This document shows positions 1 through 7,218 of a stretch of 39,125 bases of DNA, piece by piece. The DNA is taken from the NCBI GenBank assembly GCA_937901525.1, contig CALDHX010000078.1, positions 1-39,125 of the forward strand. Reading direction: 5' to 3'. The position numbers were made by a program, and so were the translations under genes. The notes beneath the pieces were generated by a model. That model ran no database searches. It saw only the letters and a program-made list of their open reading frames with translations, and was not told the DNA's origin. Positions within the stretch are counted from its first letter, which is position 1; the number at the start of each line of letters is the position of its first letter. The stretch is from an uncultured Bacteroidales bacterium. GTDB taxonomy: Bacteria; Bacteroidota; Bacteroidia; Bacteroidales; P3.

Positions 1-312
1 CGAGCTGGGTTCAGAACGTCGCGAGACAGTTCGGTCCCTATCTGTTGTGGGCGTTAGAAATTTGAGGGGCTCTGACTCTAGTACGAGAGGACCGAGTTGG
101 ACGAACCACTAGTGCACCGGTTGAAGGCGCCAGCTGCATAGCCGGGTAGCTACGTTCGGAAGGGATAAGTGCTGAAAGCATCTAAGTACGAAACCCGCCT
201 CAAGATGAGATTTCTTAATAGGGAGGTTGGAGATTACGACCTTGATAGGTTGCAGGTGTAAAGGCAGTAATGTCAAAGCCGAGCAATACTAATAACCCGA
301 AGACTTCTCTCG
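1..312 (+). rRNA. rrl: 23S ribosomal RNA, 3' end (partial)
   Basis: This is the last roughly 310 nt of a large-subunit rRNA; the gene starts before the window. The universal sarcin-ricin loop (AGTACGAGAGGACC) is at 80-93, and the following conserved 3' domain is intact (CGGTTGAAGGCGCC, then AAGTGCTGAAAGCATCTAAG). The exact 3' end is estimated from the position of the conserved terminal helix and may be off by about 10 nt. A 5S gene follows after about 45 nt, as in a normal rrn operon read rightward. Confidence 0.97.
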
Positions 313-357
313 GAAAGCTTTCTTGTATGTAGAATTATGTTATGATTTAGAGATATT

Positions 358-470
358 TTTGGTGGTTATAGAGCAGGTGAACACCTCTTACCATTCCGAA
401 CAGAGAAGTTAAGCCCTGCATCGCCGATGATACTGCTACACCAAGTGGGAAAGTAGGTCGCTGCCAGATT
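358..470 (+). rRNA. rrf: 5S ribosomal RNA
   Basis: The 5S core is recognisable by CCATTCCGAACAGAGAAGTTAAG in its centre (391-413), which I recognise as the loop B/helix III region, followed by GCCGATGATACTGC and the 3' half AGTGGGAAAGTAGGTCGCTGCC. The 5' end GGTGGT pairs with the 3' end GCTGCC. The ends are set by this pairing and are good to a few bases. It closes the rrn operon and is followed directly by a terminator. Confidence 0.95.
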
Positions 471-475
471 AAACC

Positions 476-509
476 GAGAGCTTCGCTGAAAAGCGAGGCT
501 CTTTTTTTT
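476..509 (+). terminator. Rho-independent terminator of the rrn operon
   Basis: Stem GAGAGCTTCGCT, loop GAAA, then AGCGAGGCTCT (one G-U pair), followed by eight T. It sits directly after the 5S gene and is a textbook intrinsic terminator. Confidence 0.93.
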
Positions 510-794
510 GTGGTTGTGTTAGATTGATTGCTCGCAAAGGACGCAAAAGAATTTTTTTTGAGATTGGGAGACTATGAGACAATAAGACAACAAGACTACG
601 AGAAGGAGTGTTGGGGTTTGGGGAAGGAAGAAGGGTTAAGGGTTAATGAGCAAGGAGGAGGGGTAAAGTTTTTTTTGTAAGAAGGAAGAGAAAAGGAGGT
701 TGGAGGGGAGTTGGAGTTTGTGGTGGGAGGGGTTTTTGATAGTATTTATAGTTGCAATGGGGATAAATTTTTTAATGTTTATTGCTTAATAGTG
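510..794. other. Purine-rich non-coding stretch after the rrn operon
   Basis: No convincing gene is seen in this stretch. The + strand is strongly purine-biased (runs of GGAAGGAAGAAGGG and GGAGGGG). A short open frame at 711-899 overlaps the end of the GIY-YIG gene, has no ribosome binding site and looks like chance. The block contains an 8-bp-period imperfect repeat at 561-604, listed separately. Confidence 0.7.
561..604 (+). repeat. 8-bp imperfect tandem repeat (AGAyNNNN)
   Basis: Six consecutive 8-bp units start with AGA: agattggg, agactatg, agacaata, agacaaca, agactacg and agaa. The third and fourth units differ at two positions. It looks like a decayed microsatellite just downstream of the rRNA terminator. 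It has no coding potential that I can support. Confidence 0.6.
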
Positions 795-836
795 AAAATA
801 CCTGGGTTTTTTATATTGAAAAACCTAGGTATTTTT
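795..836. terminator. AT-rich hairpin, probable terminator for the leftward GIY-YIG gene
   Basis: Arm AAAATACCTGGGTTTTT (795-811) pairs with AAAAACCTAGGTATTTT (819-835) with one G-U. Read leftward it lies about 55 nt past the GIY-YIG stop codon and is followed by a T-rich tract, so it can act as an intrinsic terminator. A third related arm, AAAAACCAGGTTTTT at 843-857, is self-palindromic and could compete for pairing. Confidence 0.7.
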
Positions 837-887
837 ATGTTAAAAAACCAGGTTTTTCTATTGCTATGCACCGAGGTTTTTAAATTA

Positions 888-1718
888 TCATTTGTCTAAA
901 TCTTTTCTATATACAGAATCTAAGGTGTTGCCGTCTTTGTCTTTCCACACAATCCAACCGTTATTGCTACTGCCATTACAGAAATCTGCTGCGGAGCTTG
1001 GGCTTGAAAACACTTTATCGCAAGTCATTATTAATTTCTCATTCTCTATTGCTGTGTATTCTTTTAACATTGCTTCACGTTTCTCTTTCCAAGAAAAAGA
1101 TTGCACAGAAGTATCTGCAATTACACTATCTTTCAAAACAGTAAAACCACTTGAATTGTAAAAACCAACAGCATCACACTTGCGAGTTTTAAGGAAAAAT
1201 AAATGTTCCGATTTAGGTTGTGCAATTTCAAAGATATTGCAACCGATAAACGATGCCAAAAACTTAACATCATCAAAGAATTCGTCCATAGAATCTTTTT
1301 GATACTCGGGCAAATTAGGAGACTTTGGCGTTTGTTTATTATCACTCAACACATAAGCATTTGTTTTCCTTGCCAATTCAATAGCTTTATATTCTAAATA
1401 TTGTACATCAGCCTTTGTCATATCAGCATCCTTTGAAACAAAGATAAGAGCCTTTTGCCAAAAAGTTTTCTTAGAGTCATGATCCTTTACACGTTCACGA
1501 AAATTTTCTGTCTCTCCTATATAGGCTTGCGGTTTTGTTGTTTCATCTTCTCCAAGCAAGATATAAAAAGCAGGCTTTTGCAACTTCTCTTGCGTGTTGA
1601 GATAAGCAAGATTAGAACGAGGCACAACAAACATTTGACAAATTTTATTGCTAATAAAAGCATATTGAGTTCCCTTAGGATCTCCATCAATTAAATAAGT
1701 AGTTACAGTCTTGCCCAT
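888..1718 (-). CDS. GIY-YIG nuclease family protein with C-terminal DUF4357
   Basis: A 276-aa protein. The GIY-YIG fold is seen as FYILLG (51-56) and AYIGET (65-70), followed by RERV (74-77) and a candidate catalytic Glu in YLEYKAI (E109). About residues 215-270 match the DUF4357 pattern (SPSSAADFCNG, then NGWIVWKDKDG), a small domain often found on GIY-YIG or restriction-linked proteins. It is probably a DNA-cleaving or DNA-binding accessory protein. It is transcribed divergently from the type I restriction operon, with a shared 293-bp intergenic region, which suggests it belongs to the same defence island. The start is the ATG at 1718, with a leftward -7 box TACTTTTG (1743-1750) placing a leader of only about 20 nt. 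The nuclease fold is well supported; activity and target are inferred. Confidence 0.88.
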   Translation of the reverse strand: MGKTVTTYLIDGDPKGTQYAFISNKICQMFVVPRSNLAYLNTQEKLQKPAFYILLGEDETTKPQAYIGETENFRERVKDHDSKKTFWQKALIFVSKDADMTKADVQYLEYKAIELARKTNAYVLSDNKQTPKSPNLPEYQKDSMDEFFDDVKFLASFIGCNIFEIAQPKSEHLFFLKTRKCDAVGFYNSSGFTVLKDSVIADTSVQSFSWKEKREAMLKEYTAIENEKLIMTCDKVFSSPSSAADFCNGSSNNGWIVWKDKDGNTLDSVYRKDLDK

Positions 1719-1742
1719 AAAGATACTATTAAATTTCTGTTA

Positions 1743-1750
1743 CAAAAGTA
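1743..1750 (-). promoter_or_regulatory. Bacteroidetes -7 box for the GIY-YIG gene
   Basis: On the minus strand this reads TACTTTTG, matching TAnnTTTG. It lies 25 bp upstream of the ATG. No TTTG is found at the expected 19-21 bp further upstream, so this is a half-match. Confidence 0.5.
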
Positions 1751-1781
1751 GTAAAAAACTCTTTGTTTTCTGAAATTTTTT

Positions 1782-1840
1782 CAAAGAAAAAATCTTTTTT
1801 TTCTTTGCTTTTTTTGATTTTTTCTTTACTTTTTTTCTTG
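1782..1840 (+). repeat. T-tract 21-bp repeat, copy 1
   Basis: About two units of the pattern T6-8 CTTTR C T7 GA/C. Positions 1795-1830 match 13485-13520 over 36 bp with only two differences (G and A exchanged at the purine position). It lies in the divergent promoter region between the GIY-YIG gene and the restriction operon. See the finding on the repeat family. Confidence 0.75.
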
Positions 1841-1958
1841 TGTAATTATTATAATATTTTTTTAACTTTAAAGAATAATTATTCTAAACAATAAATTTCT
1901 AATTTTCAGGTAAAAGTATTTTAGATTGTAAATTTAGTAGAATTATTATTGAGAAAAA

Positions 1959-1990
1959 TTTGTTTGTTGAAATAGAAATTTTTAATTTTG
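1959..1990 (+). promoter_or_regulatory. Promoter of the type I restriction operon
   Basis: TTTG at 1959-1962, a 20-bp spacer, and TAATTTTG at 1983-1990: a complete match to the Bacteroidetes housekeeping promoter. The first start codon of the operon is 21 bp past the -7 box, so the leader is short. Confidence 0.8.
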
Positions 1991-2011
1991 TAGCATAAAA
2001 ATTAAAGTGTA

Positions 2012-2560
2012 ATGGTAAAATTACGTGATATAGCTACAATTCAGACAGGGGTATTTGCAAAAAGTGCTTTTACTCCAAATGCTCTATATTTTCAACAAAG
2101 CGATTTTGATGATTATGGAGTATTTAAAAATATAATTCAGCCTTCAATAAACGTTGATAATACAAAGCATTTGTTAAATGAAGGGGATTTGCTTTTAGCC
2201 TCTAAGGGTAGTAATAATATTTGTGTTATGGTTCCAAAGACTGAGCAAAATTGTGTCGCTTCACCATCGTTTTTAGTGATACGTTTACATAATAAGAACG
2301 ATATTCTTCCTGAATATGTGGCATGGTATATAAATTTACCGATAATTCAAAAGGCTTTGGCAATGCAATCTCGTGGTACTTCTATAATGTCTATATCGAA
2401 AGCTACGTTAAGCGAGTTGGAAATACCAATCCCATTAGTTGAAAAGCAGAAAAAATATATAGAACTTTTTAAACTCCAAAAAAAAGAACAAGAGTTGTAT
2501 AAAGCTATTGCTGAAAAGCGTAAACAAATATTAGATTGTAAAATATTAAAAAATATATAG
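2012..2560 (+). CDS. hsdS: Half-size type I restriction specificity protein (one TRD)
   Basis: A 182-aa protein with a single target recognition domain followed by one helical conserved region. Seen features are the N-terminal VKLRDIATIQTG, the mid-domain DLLLASKGS, the LSELEIPIPLVEKQ motif before the helix, and a C-terminal coiled-coil-like stretch rich in K, E and Q. A normal HsdS is about 400 aa with two TRDs, so this is half. It could work as a homodimer, pair with the second specificity protein, or be a truncated relic. The clean start, promoter and 2-nt gap to hsdM argue for a functional gene. It is the first gene of the operon. The family call is firm; the function of the half-size form is inferred. 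Confidence 0.88.
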   Translation: MVKLRDIATIQTGVFAKSAFTPNALYFQQSDFDDYGVFKNIIQPSINVDNTKHLLNEGDLLLASKGSNNICVMVPKTEQNCVASPSFLVIRLHNKNDILPEYVAWYINLPIIQKALAMQSRGTSIMSISKATLSELEIPIPLVEKQKKYIELFKLQKKEQELYKAIAEKRKQILDCKILKNI

Positions 2561-2562
2561 TT

Positions 2563-4089
2563 ATGAGTACAAAGATTACACAAGATGAAATAAACAAAAT
2601 CGTATGGAAAGCCTGTGATACTTTTAGAGGCGTAGTTGATCCTAGTCAATATAAGGATTACATCCTTACTATGCTTTTCCTAAAATATATTAGTGATGTA
2701 AATAAATCAAAGTATAATGAATATTTGCAACGTTATGGAGATGATAAAGAACGTGTGGCACGAGCTATGAATAGGGAAAGTTTTCAAGTTCCAGAAACAA
2801 GTTCATTCTATTATCTTTTTGATAATCGTAATGCTGTAAATATAGGAGAGTTGATAGATATCGCACTTACAGATTTAGAAAATGCCAATAGAAAAAAACT
2901 AAGTAGCGAAGACGGTTGTGGAGTCTTTCATAATATTAGTTTTAATAATAGTAATCTTGGAGAGGTAAAGGATCGTAATGTAAGATTGAAACAATTATTA
3001 GAAGATTTTGCTGATGAGAAGTTGCAATTTGATGAATCACATCTCAAAAATAATGATATTATAGGAGATGCTTATATGTTCCTTATAGAGAATTTTGCAA
3101 GTGATGCCGGCAAAAAAGCAGGAGAATTCTTTACCCCTAAGGAAGTATCTACTCTTCTTGCTAAATTAACCAAAAGTGCACCTGGTTCACGTATTTGTGA
3201 TCCTACTTGTGGATCAGGTTCTTTGCTTATAAAGGCAGGTCGTGAAGTTGGTTCAAATAATTTTTCTCTTTATGGTCAAGAGTTGAATGGTAGCACTTGG
3301 GCTTTGGCTATGATGAATATGTTATTACATGGATTCGATAGCGCTGTAATTCGTTGGGGCGATACACTTAGGAATCCAAAACTAAAAGATGGTGATGCTC
3401 TTATGAAATTTGACACCGTCGTTGCAAATCCTCCTTTCTCTTTGGATAAATGGGGAGCAGATGAAGCTGCTAATGATCAATATAATCGTTTTTGGCGAGG
3501 TGTTCCTCCTAAGAGTAAAGGCGATTGGGCTTTTATTAGTCATATGTTAGAGGTAGCAAACGAACATGGTAAAGTAGGAGTAGTTATTCCTCATGGTGTT
3601 TTATTTAGAGGAGCAGGTGAAGGAAAAATTCGTCAACAAACAGTAGAGGAAAATTTACTTGAAGCGGTTATTGGATTGCCTGCAAATCTTTTCTATGGAA
3701 CAGGTATTCCTGCCGCTATTGCAATTTTCAATAAAGCAAAGAAGTGCGATGAAGTACTTTTTATTGATGCAAGTCGCGAATTTGAAAATGGTAAAAACCA
3801 AAATCGTCTTCGTGATACAGATATAGAGCATATTGTTTCAACCTATCGTAAATTTGCTGATGGTAAACTGTTAAAAGGAGTAGTAGAAGATAAATATGCT
3901 TACATCGCCACACATAAAGAAATAAAGGATAATGATTATAACCTAAATATCCCTCGCTATGTTGATACTTATGAAGAAGAAGCGGAAATTGATATTCTTG
4001 CTGTTCAACAAGAAATTAACTCTCTCGAAGCAGAACTTGTTGATGTGCAAGAAAAGATGAAAGAGTGTTTAAAGGAGTTAGGAATATAA
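2563..4089 (+). CDS. hsdM: Type I restriction-modification N6-adenine methyltransferase subunit
   Basis: A 508-aa modification subunit that methylates adenine using S-adenosylmethionine in complex with HsdS. The N-terminal helical domain begins with TQDEINKIVWKACDTFRG. The SAM-binding motif DPTCGSGSLL starts near residue 213, and the catalytic motif NPPF is near 289. GEFFTPKEV, typical of HsdM, lies between the two domains. Length is normal for the family and no key residue is missing. It starts 2 nt after the half-HsdS stop, so the two are translationally coupled, and it is followed by dinD after 10 nt. The C-terminal coiled region (EEEAEIDILAVQQEINSLEAEL) probably contacts HsdS. Confidence 0.97.
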   Translation: MSTKITQDEINKIVWKACDTFRGVVDPSQYKDYILTMLFLKYISDVNKSKYNEYLQRYGDDKERVARAMNRESFQVPETSSFYYLFDNRNAVNIGELIDIALTDLENANRKKLSSEDGCGVFHNISFNNSNLGEVKDRNVRLKQLLEDFADEKLQFDESHLKNNDIIGDAYMFLIENFASDAGKKAGEFFTPKEVSTLLAKLTKSAPGSRICDPTCGSGSLLIKAGREVGSNNFSLYGQELNGSTWALAMMNMLLHGFDSAVIRWGDTLRNPKLKDGDALMKFDTVVANPPFSLDKWGADEAANDQYNRFWRGVPPKSKGDWAFISHMLEVANEHGKVGVVIPHGVLFRGAGEGKIRQQTVEENLLEAVIGLPANLFYGTGIPAAIAIFNKAKKCDEVLFIDASREFENGKNQNRLRDTDIEHIVSTYRKFADGKLLKGVVEDKYAYIATHKEIKDNDYNLNIPRYVDTYEEEAEIDILAVQQEINSLEAELVDVQEKMKECLKELGI

Positions 4090-4099
4090 AAAAAAGAAT

Positions 4100-4957
4100 A
4101 TGGGGACAAGATTAACAAAAAAGGCTACTGCCACATTTGAAAGCATAAAGAAAATAGATGAAAATGGTGTTGAGTATTGGTCATCAAGAGACTTGGCAAA
4201 GATATTAGAATATGCTGATTATAGAAACTTTATAACTGTAATAAATAAAGCCAAAGAGGCTTGCTTAAATAGTGGCAATGAGGTTTTAGACCATTTCGGT
4301 GACATCACCGAAATGGTTATTATTGGTTCAGGTGCACAACGCCCTATCGATACGATTAAACTTACTCGTTACGCATGCTATTTGACGGTTCAGAATGCAG
4401 ACCCGAACAAAACTATTGTAGCACAAGCTCAAACGTACTTTGCTATTCAAACTCGCATTGCAGAAGTTCAGCAAATGGAAGAGTATAATCGCTTATCTAC
4501 TGAGGAAGAAAAACGATTGTTTCTTCGAGAAGAGATGGCAAAACATAATTCACAATTGGCAGATGCTGCAAAAGGTGCAGGGATTATAGAACCTCGAGAT
4601 TATGCTATATTTCAAAATTATGGGTATCAAGGATTATACGGAGGACTTGGAGCACAAGAAATACACGAACGCAAAGGATTAAAGAAAAGTCAAAAGATAC
4701 TTGATCATATGGGAAGTACAGAATTAGCTGCAAACCTTTTCCGAGCAACGCAAACAGAGGATAAATTGCGTAGAGAAAATATAAAAGGCAAGAATCTTGC
4801 TAATAAAACTCATTATGAAGTAGGTAAAAAAGTTCGCCAAACAATTAAAGAACTTGGAGGCACAATGCCAGAAGATCTTCCTGTTGCTGATAGCATAAAA
4901 AGCGTAGAGGCAAAACAGCGAAAAATGTTAAAAGAAAAAAAGAATAGTGATGAGTAA
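4100..4957 (+). CDS. dinD: DNA damage-inducible protein D (DinD) homologue
   Basis: A 285-aa protein that resembles Escherichia coli DinD along its length: the opening FESIKKIDENGVEYWSSRDL, the block GSGAQRPIDTIKLTRYACYL, and AQAQTYFAIQTR. The N-terminal third resembles a BRO-N-type DNA-binding fold. E. coli DinD is LexA-regulated and reported to inhibit RecA-mediated strand exchange. Here it sits inside a restriction operon, between hsdM and hsdS, so it is probably expressed with the RM enzymes rather than alone. I see no LexA-type operator in front of it. Its role may be to modulate repair or recombination of restricted DNA, which is inference. The C-terminus is rich in lysine, and its stop codon overlaps the next small ORF. 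Confidence 0.92.
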   Translation: MGTRLTKKATATFESIKKIDENGVEYWSSRDLAKILEYADYRNFITVINKAKEACLNSGNEVLDHFGDITEMVIIGSGAQRPIDTIKLTRYACYLTVQNADPNKTIVAQAQTYFAIQTRIAEVQQMEEYNRLSTEEEKRLFLREEMAKHNSQLADAAKGAGIIEPRDYAIFQNYGYQGLYGGLGAQEIHERKGLKKSQKILDHMGSTELAANLFRATQTEDKLRRENIKGKNLANKTHYEVGKKVRQTIKELGGTMPEDLPVADSIKSVEAKQRKMLKEKKNSDE

Positions 4958-5114
4958 TATAGATGATTATAATAAATTGGTGGATATTATTGGCAATATC
5001 ATAAAAGCCACAAGTGAAACAGAGGAGCAAGAGGATATAGATAATGCATTGAATATTGCTCATACTGTTGGAGATGTATTAAAAAATATTTCTAATGACG
5101 ACAACCAAAAATAA
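4950..5114 (+). CDS. Small acidic protein, 54 aa, overlapping dinD and hsdS
   Basis: A 54-codon ORF starting ATG AGT AAT ATA and ending at TAA 5112-5114. It begins inside the dinD stop region (8-nt overlap) and runs 20 nt into hsdS in another frame, the arrangement expected of a translationally coupled operon gene. The predicted protein has 12 acidic and 4 basic residues (net about -8), no cysteine and no membrane segment, and looks helical. Without it, the 137-nt gap between dinD and hsdS would be the only large gap in the operon. I do not recognise a family. It could be an antirestriction-like DNA mimic, a subunit-assembly factor or a partner of DinD; all of these are speculation. Confidence 0.65.
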   Translation: MSNIDDYNKLVDIIGNIIKATSETEEQEDIDNALNIAHTVGDVLKNISNDDNQK

Positions 5115-6270
5115 TATACCTGTAGGCTATAAAGATTCGACTGTGGGAATAATTCCGCAGGACTGGGAGGTGAAAAGAGTAAAGGATATTGGTAAAGTTG
5201 TTACAGGAAGTACGCCACCTACTACTGATGCTTCTAACTATGGTAATGAGTATATGTTTGTTAGTCCAGCAGATTTATCTGATAGACAGAAATACATTTA
5301 TTGCACTGAAAAGATGTTGTCCTCAAAAGGATATAACAAATCTCGTAAAATTCCAAAAGGTGCAGTATTGTATACCTGCATTGGTTCAACTATTGGTAAA
5401 ATAGGTATAGCTCCTTGTGAATTATCTTCAAATCAGCAGATAAATGCGGTAATATGTAAAAATGATAATGAGTATCTTTATTATGTATTATTGTACAGGA
5501 CAGGACAAATCAGAATGTTGGCAGGTGAGCAGGCAGTACCTATTATAAATAAAAGTGATTTTGAAAATATTAAACTAGCTGTACCTCCTCTTGCAGAACA
5601 AAAAAAGATTGCGGAGATATTGGAAATTTGGGACGAGGCGATTGAGAAGCAAAATTTACTTATTGAAAAGTTGGAATTGCGTAAGCGTGGCTTGATGCAA
5701 CGCCTTCTTACAGGCAAAATTCGTCTTCATGGTTTTACGGAGCCTTGGCAAAAAGTAAAATTGGGAGAAATAGCACAAATCAAAAAAGGAAAATCATTAA
5801 CTTATCAATATGTAAAATGTGGTATATATCCAGTTATTGCGGGTGGTAAAGATAGTCCATACTCACATAATGAATATACCGATGAAAATGTAGTTACAAT
5901 AAGTGCTAGTGGTGCGTATGCAGGATATATTTCATATTACCCACACAAGATTTGGGCATCAGATTGCTCTGTTGTTAAAGAGATGCATACAAAGAGCAAC
6001 ATTATTTTTTTATACAACCTATTATTATATAATCAACTCTATATATATTCTCTTCAAGTTGGAGGGGCACAACCTCATGTGTTTCCAAAAGATATAGAGC
6101 GTATCAAACTACTTTGCCCTTCTCTTTCCGAACAAAAGGCGATTGCGGAGGTGCTGAGTACGGCAGATAAAGAAATCGCTATTCATAGCAAAACGTTAGA
6201 TGCTTTGCGTCTTCAAAAGCGTGGTCTTATGCAACAATTATTAACAGGAAAAACACGAGTAAAAATTTAG
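5095..6270 (+). CDS. hsdS: Type I restriction specificity subunit (two TRDs)
   Basis: A 391-aa specificity subunit of normal size. TRD1 spans about residues 20-175, starting WEVKRVKDIGKVVTGSTPP and ending in AVPPLAEQKKIAEIL. The central conserved helix ends in MQRLLTGKIRLHGF. TRD2 spans about 215-370 and begins WQKVKLGEIAQIKKGKSL; the C-terminal helix ends in MQQLLTGKTRVKI. The two repeats of LAEQK/LSEQKAIAEVL and of the LLTGK motif give the pseudo-two-fold symmetry of HsdS. It reads a bipartite DNA target and bridges HsdM and HsdR. The start codon overlaps the preceding small ORF by 20 nt. The target sequence cannot be predicted from the protein alone. Confidence 0.96.
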   Translation: MTTTKNNIPVGYKDSTVGIIPQDWEVKRVKDIGKVVTGSTPPTTDASNYGNEYMFVSPADLSDRQKYIYCTEKMLSSKGYNKSRKIPKGAVLYTCIGSTIGKIGIAPCELSSNQQINAVICKNDNEYLYYVLLYRTGQIRMLAGEQAVPIINKSDFENIKLAVPPLAEQKKIAEILEIWDEAIEKQNLLIEKLELRKRGLMQRLLTGKIRLHGFTEPWQKVKLGEIAQIKKGKSLTYQYVKCGIYPVIAGGKDSPYSHNEYTDENVVTISASGAYAGYISYYPHKIWASDCSVVKEMHTKSNIIFLYNLLLYNQLYIYSLQVGGAQPHVFPKDIERIKLLCPSLSEQKAIAEVLSTADKEIAIHSKTLDALRLQKRGLMQQLLTGKTRVKI

Positions 6271-6291
6271 AAACTTTAAAACTTTATAACT

Positions 6292-7215
6292 ATGGCATAT
6301 CCTATTGAGAAGAAACTAGTAATTGCTGTCGCTTCAAGTGCTCTGTTTGATTTAACAGAGTCGGATAGTATATTTCAGGCACAAGGGTTAAAGGCATATA
6401 AAGAATATCAGGGCAAGAATGTAAACAAGCCTTTTGATAAGGGAGTCGCTTTCCCGTTTATTAAACGCCTTCTATCCTTGAATACTCATTTCCCCGAAGA
6501 AAAGCCTGTTGAGGTAATATTAATGTCTAAAAATAGTCCCGAAACAGGATTGAGGGCATTTAATTCTATTGCTCATTATGGATTGGACATTACGAGAGCC
6601 GGATTTACTTCCGGACAACCTCATTTTAAATACCTGCCTTCTTTTAATACATCATTGTTTTTGTCAGCCAATAAAAGCGATGTTGATGATGCTATTGCAC
6701 ACAGATTAGCAGCTGGAATGGTGCTTAATACCACCGTAATAGACGATGAAGACGATAATGAATTAAGAATCGCATTTGACTTTGATGGTGTTCTTGCTGA
6801 TGATGAGTCTGAAAAGATTTATCAACAAGATGGGTTGCCGAAATACCAACAATACGAATCTGAGAGGTCTGATATTCCTCTTAATGCAGGTCCGGTCATA
6901 GATTTGCTAAAAAAAATATCGTTTTATCAAAAGCTAGAAGCAAAAAAAGCAGACCAAGATGCCTCATATACACCGATGCTTAAAACCGCTATTGTAACTG
7001 CGCGAAATGCTCCTGTTCACGAGAGGATGATTAATACCTTAAACTCTTGGGGTATTGATATCAATGAAGCTTTTTTCTTGGGTGGTATTGCCAAGAGTCG
7101 AGTACTGAATGTAATGCGGCCACATATTTATTTTGATGACCAAATGGGTCATCTAGATCATTTGGATAAGATACCTGCTGTTCACATTCCATTTGGCGTA
7201 GTAAATAAAAAATAA
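6292..7215 (+). CDS. Cytosolic 5'-nucleotidase, cN-I family, inside the restriction operon
   Basis: A 307-aa protein that resembles the cytosolic 5'-nucleotidase I family (PF06189). The hallmark HAD-type motif FDFDGVLADDES carries Asp163 and Asp165; IVTARNAP and FDDQ are the later phosphatase motifs. An N-terminal part (KLVIAVASSALFDL) is shared with the family. The enzyme hydrolyses nucleoside 5'-monophosphates to nucleosides and phosphate. It lies between hsdS (21-nt gap) and hsdR (3-nt gap), which makes co-transcription very likely. No nucleotide-salvage gene is nearby. In this context it may remove nucleotides released by DNA cleavage or deplete pools during infection. The enzyme call is solid; the defence role is inference. 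Confidence 0.9.
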   Translation: MAYPIEKKLVIAVASSALFDLTESDSIFQAQGLKAYKEYQGKNVNKPFDKGVAFPFIKRLLSLNTHFPEEKPVEVILMSKNSPETGLRAFNSIAHYGLDITRAGFTSGQPHFKYLPSFNTSLFLSANKSDVDDAIAHRLAAGMVLNTTVIDDEDDNELRIAFDFDGVLADDESEKIYQQDGLPKYQQYESERSDIPLNAGPVIDLLKKISFYQKLEAKKADQDASYTPMLKTAIVTARNAPVHERMINTLNSWGIDINEAFFLGGIAKSRVLNVMRPHIYFDDQMGHLDHLDKIPAVHIPFGVVNKK

Positions 7216-7218
7216 TCT

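Noticed and set aside
711..899. 62-codon open frame after the rrn operon
   Set aside because: It has no ribosome binding site or promoter and overlaps the GIY-YIG stop; the sequence is hydrophobic junk from a T-rich hairpin region.
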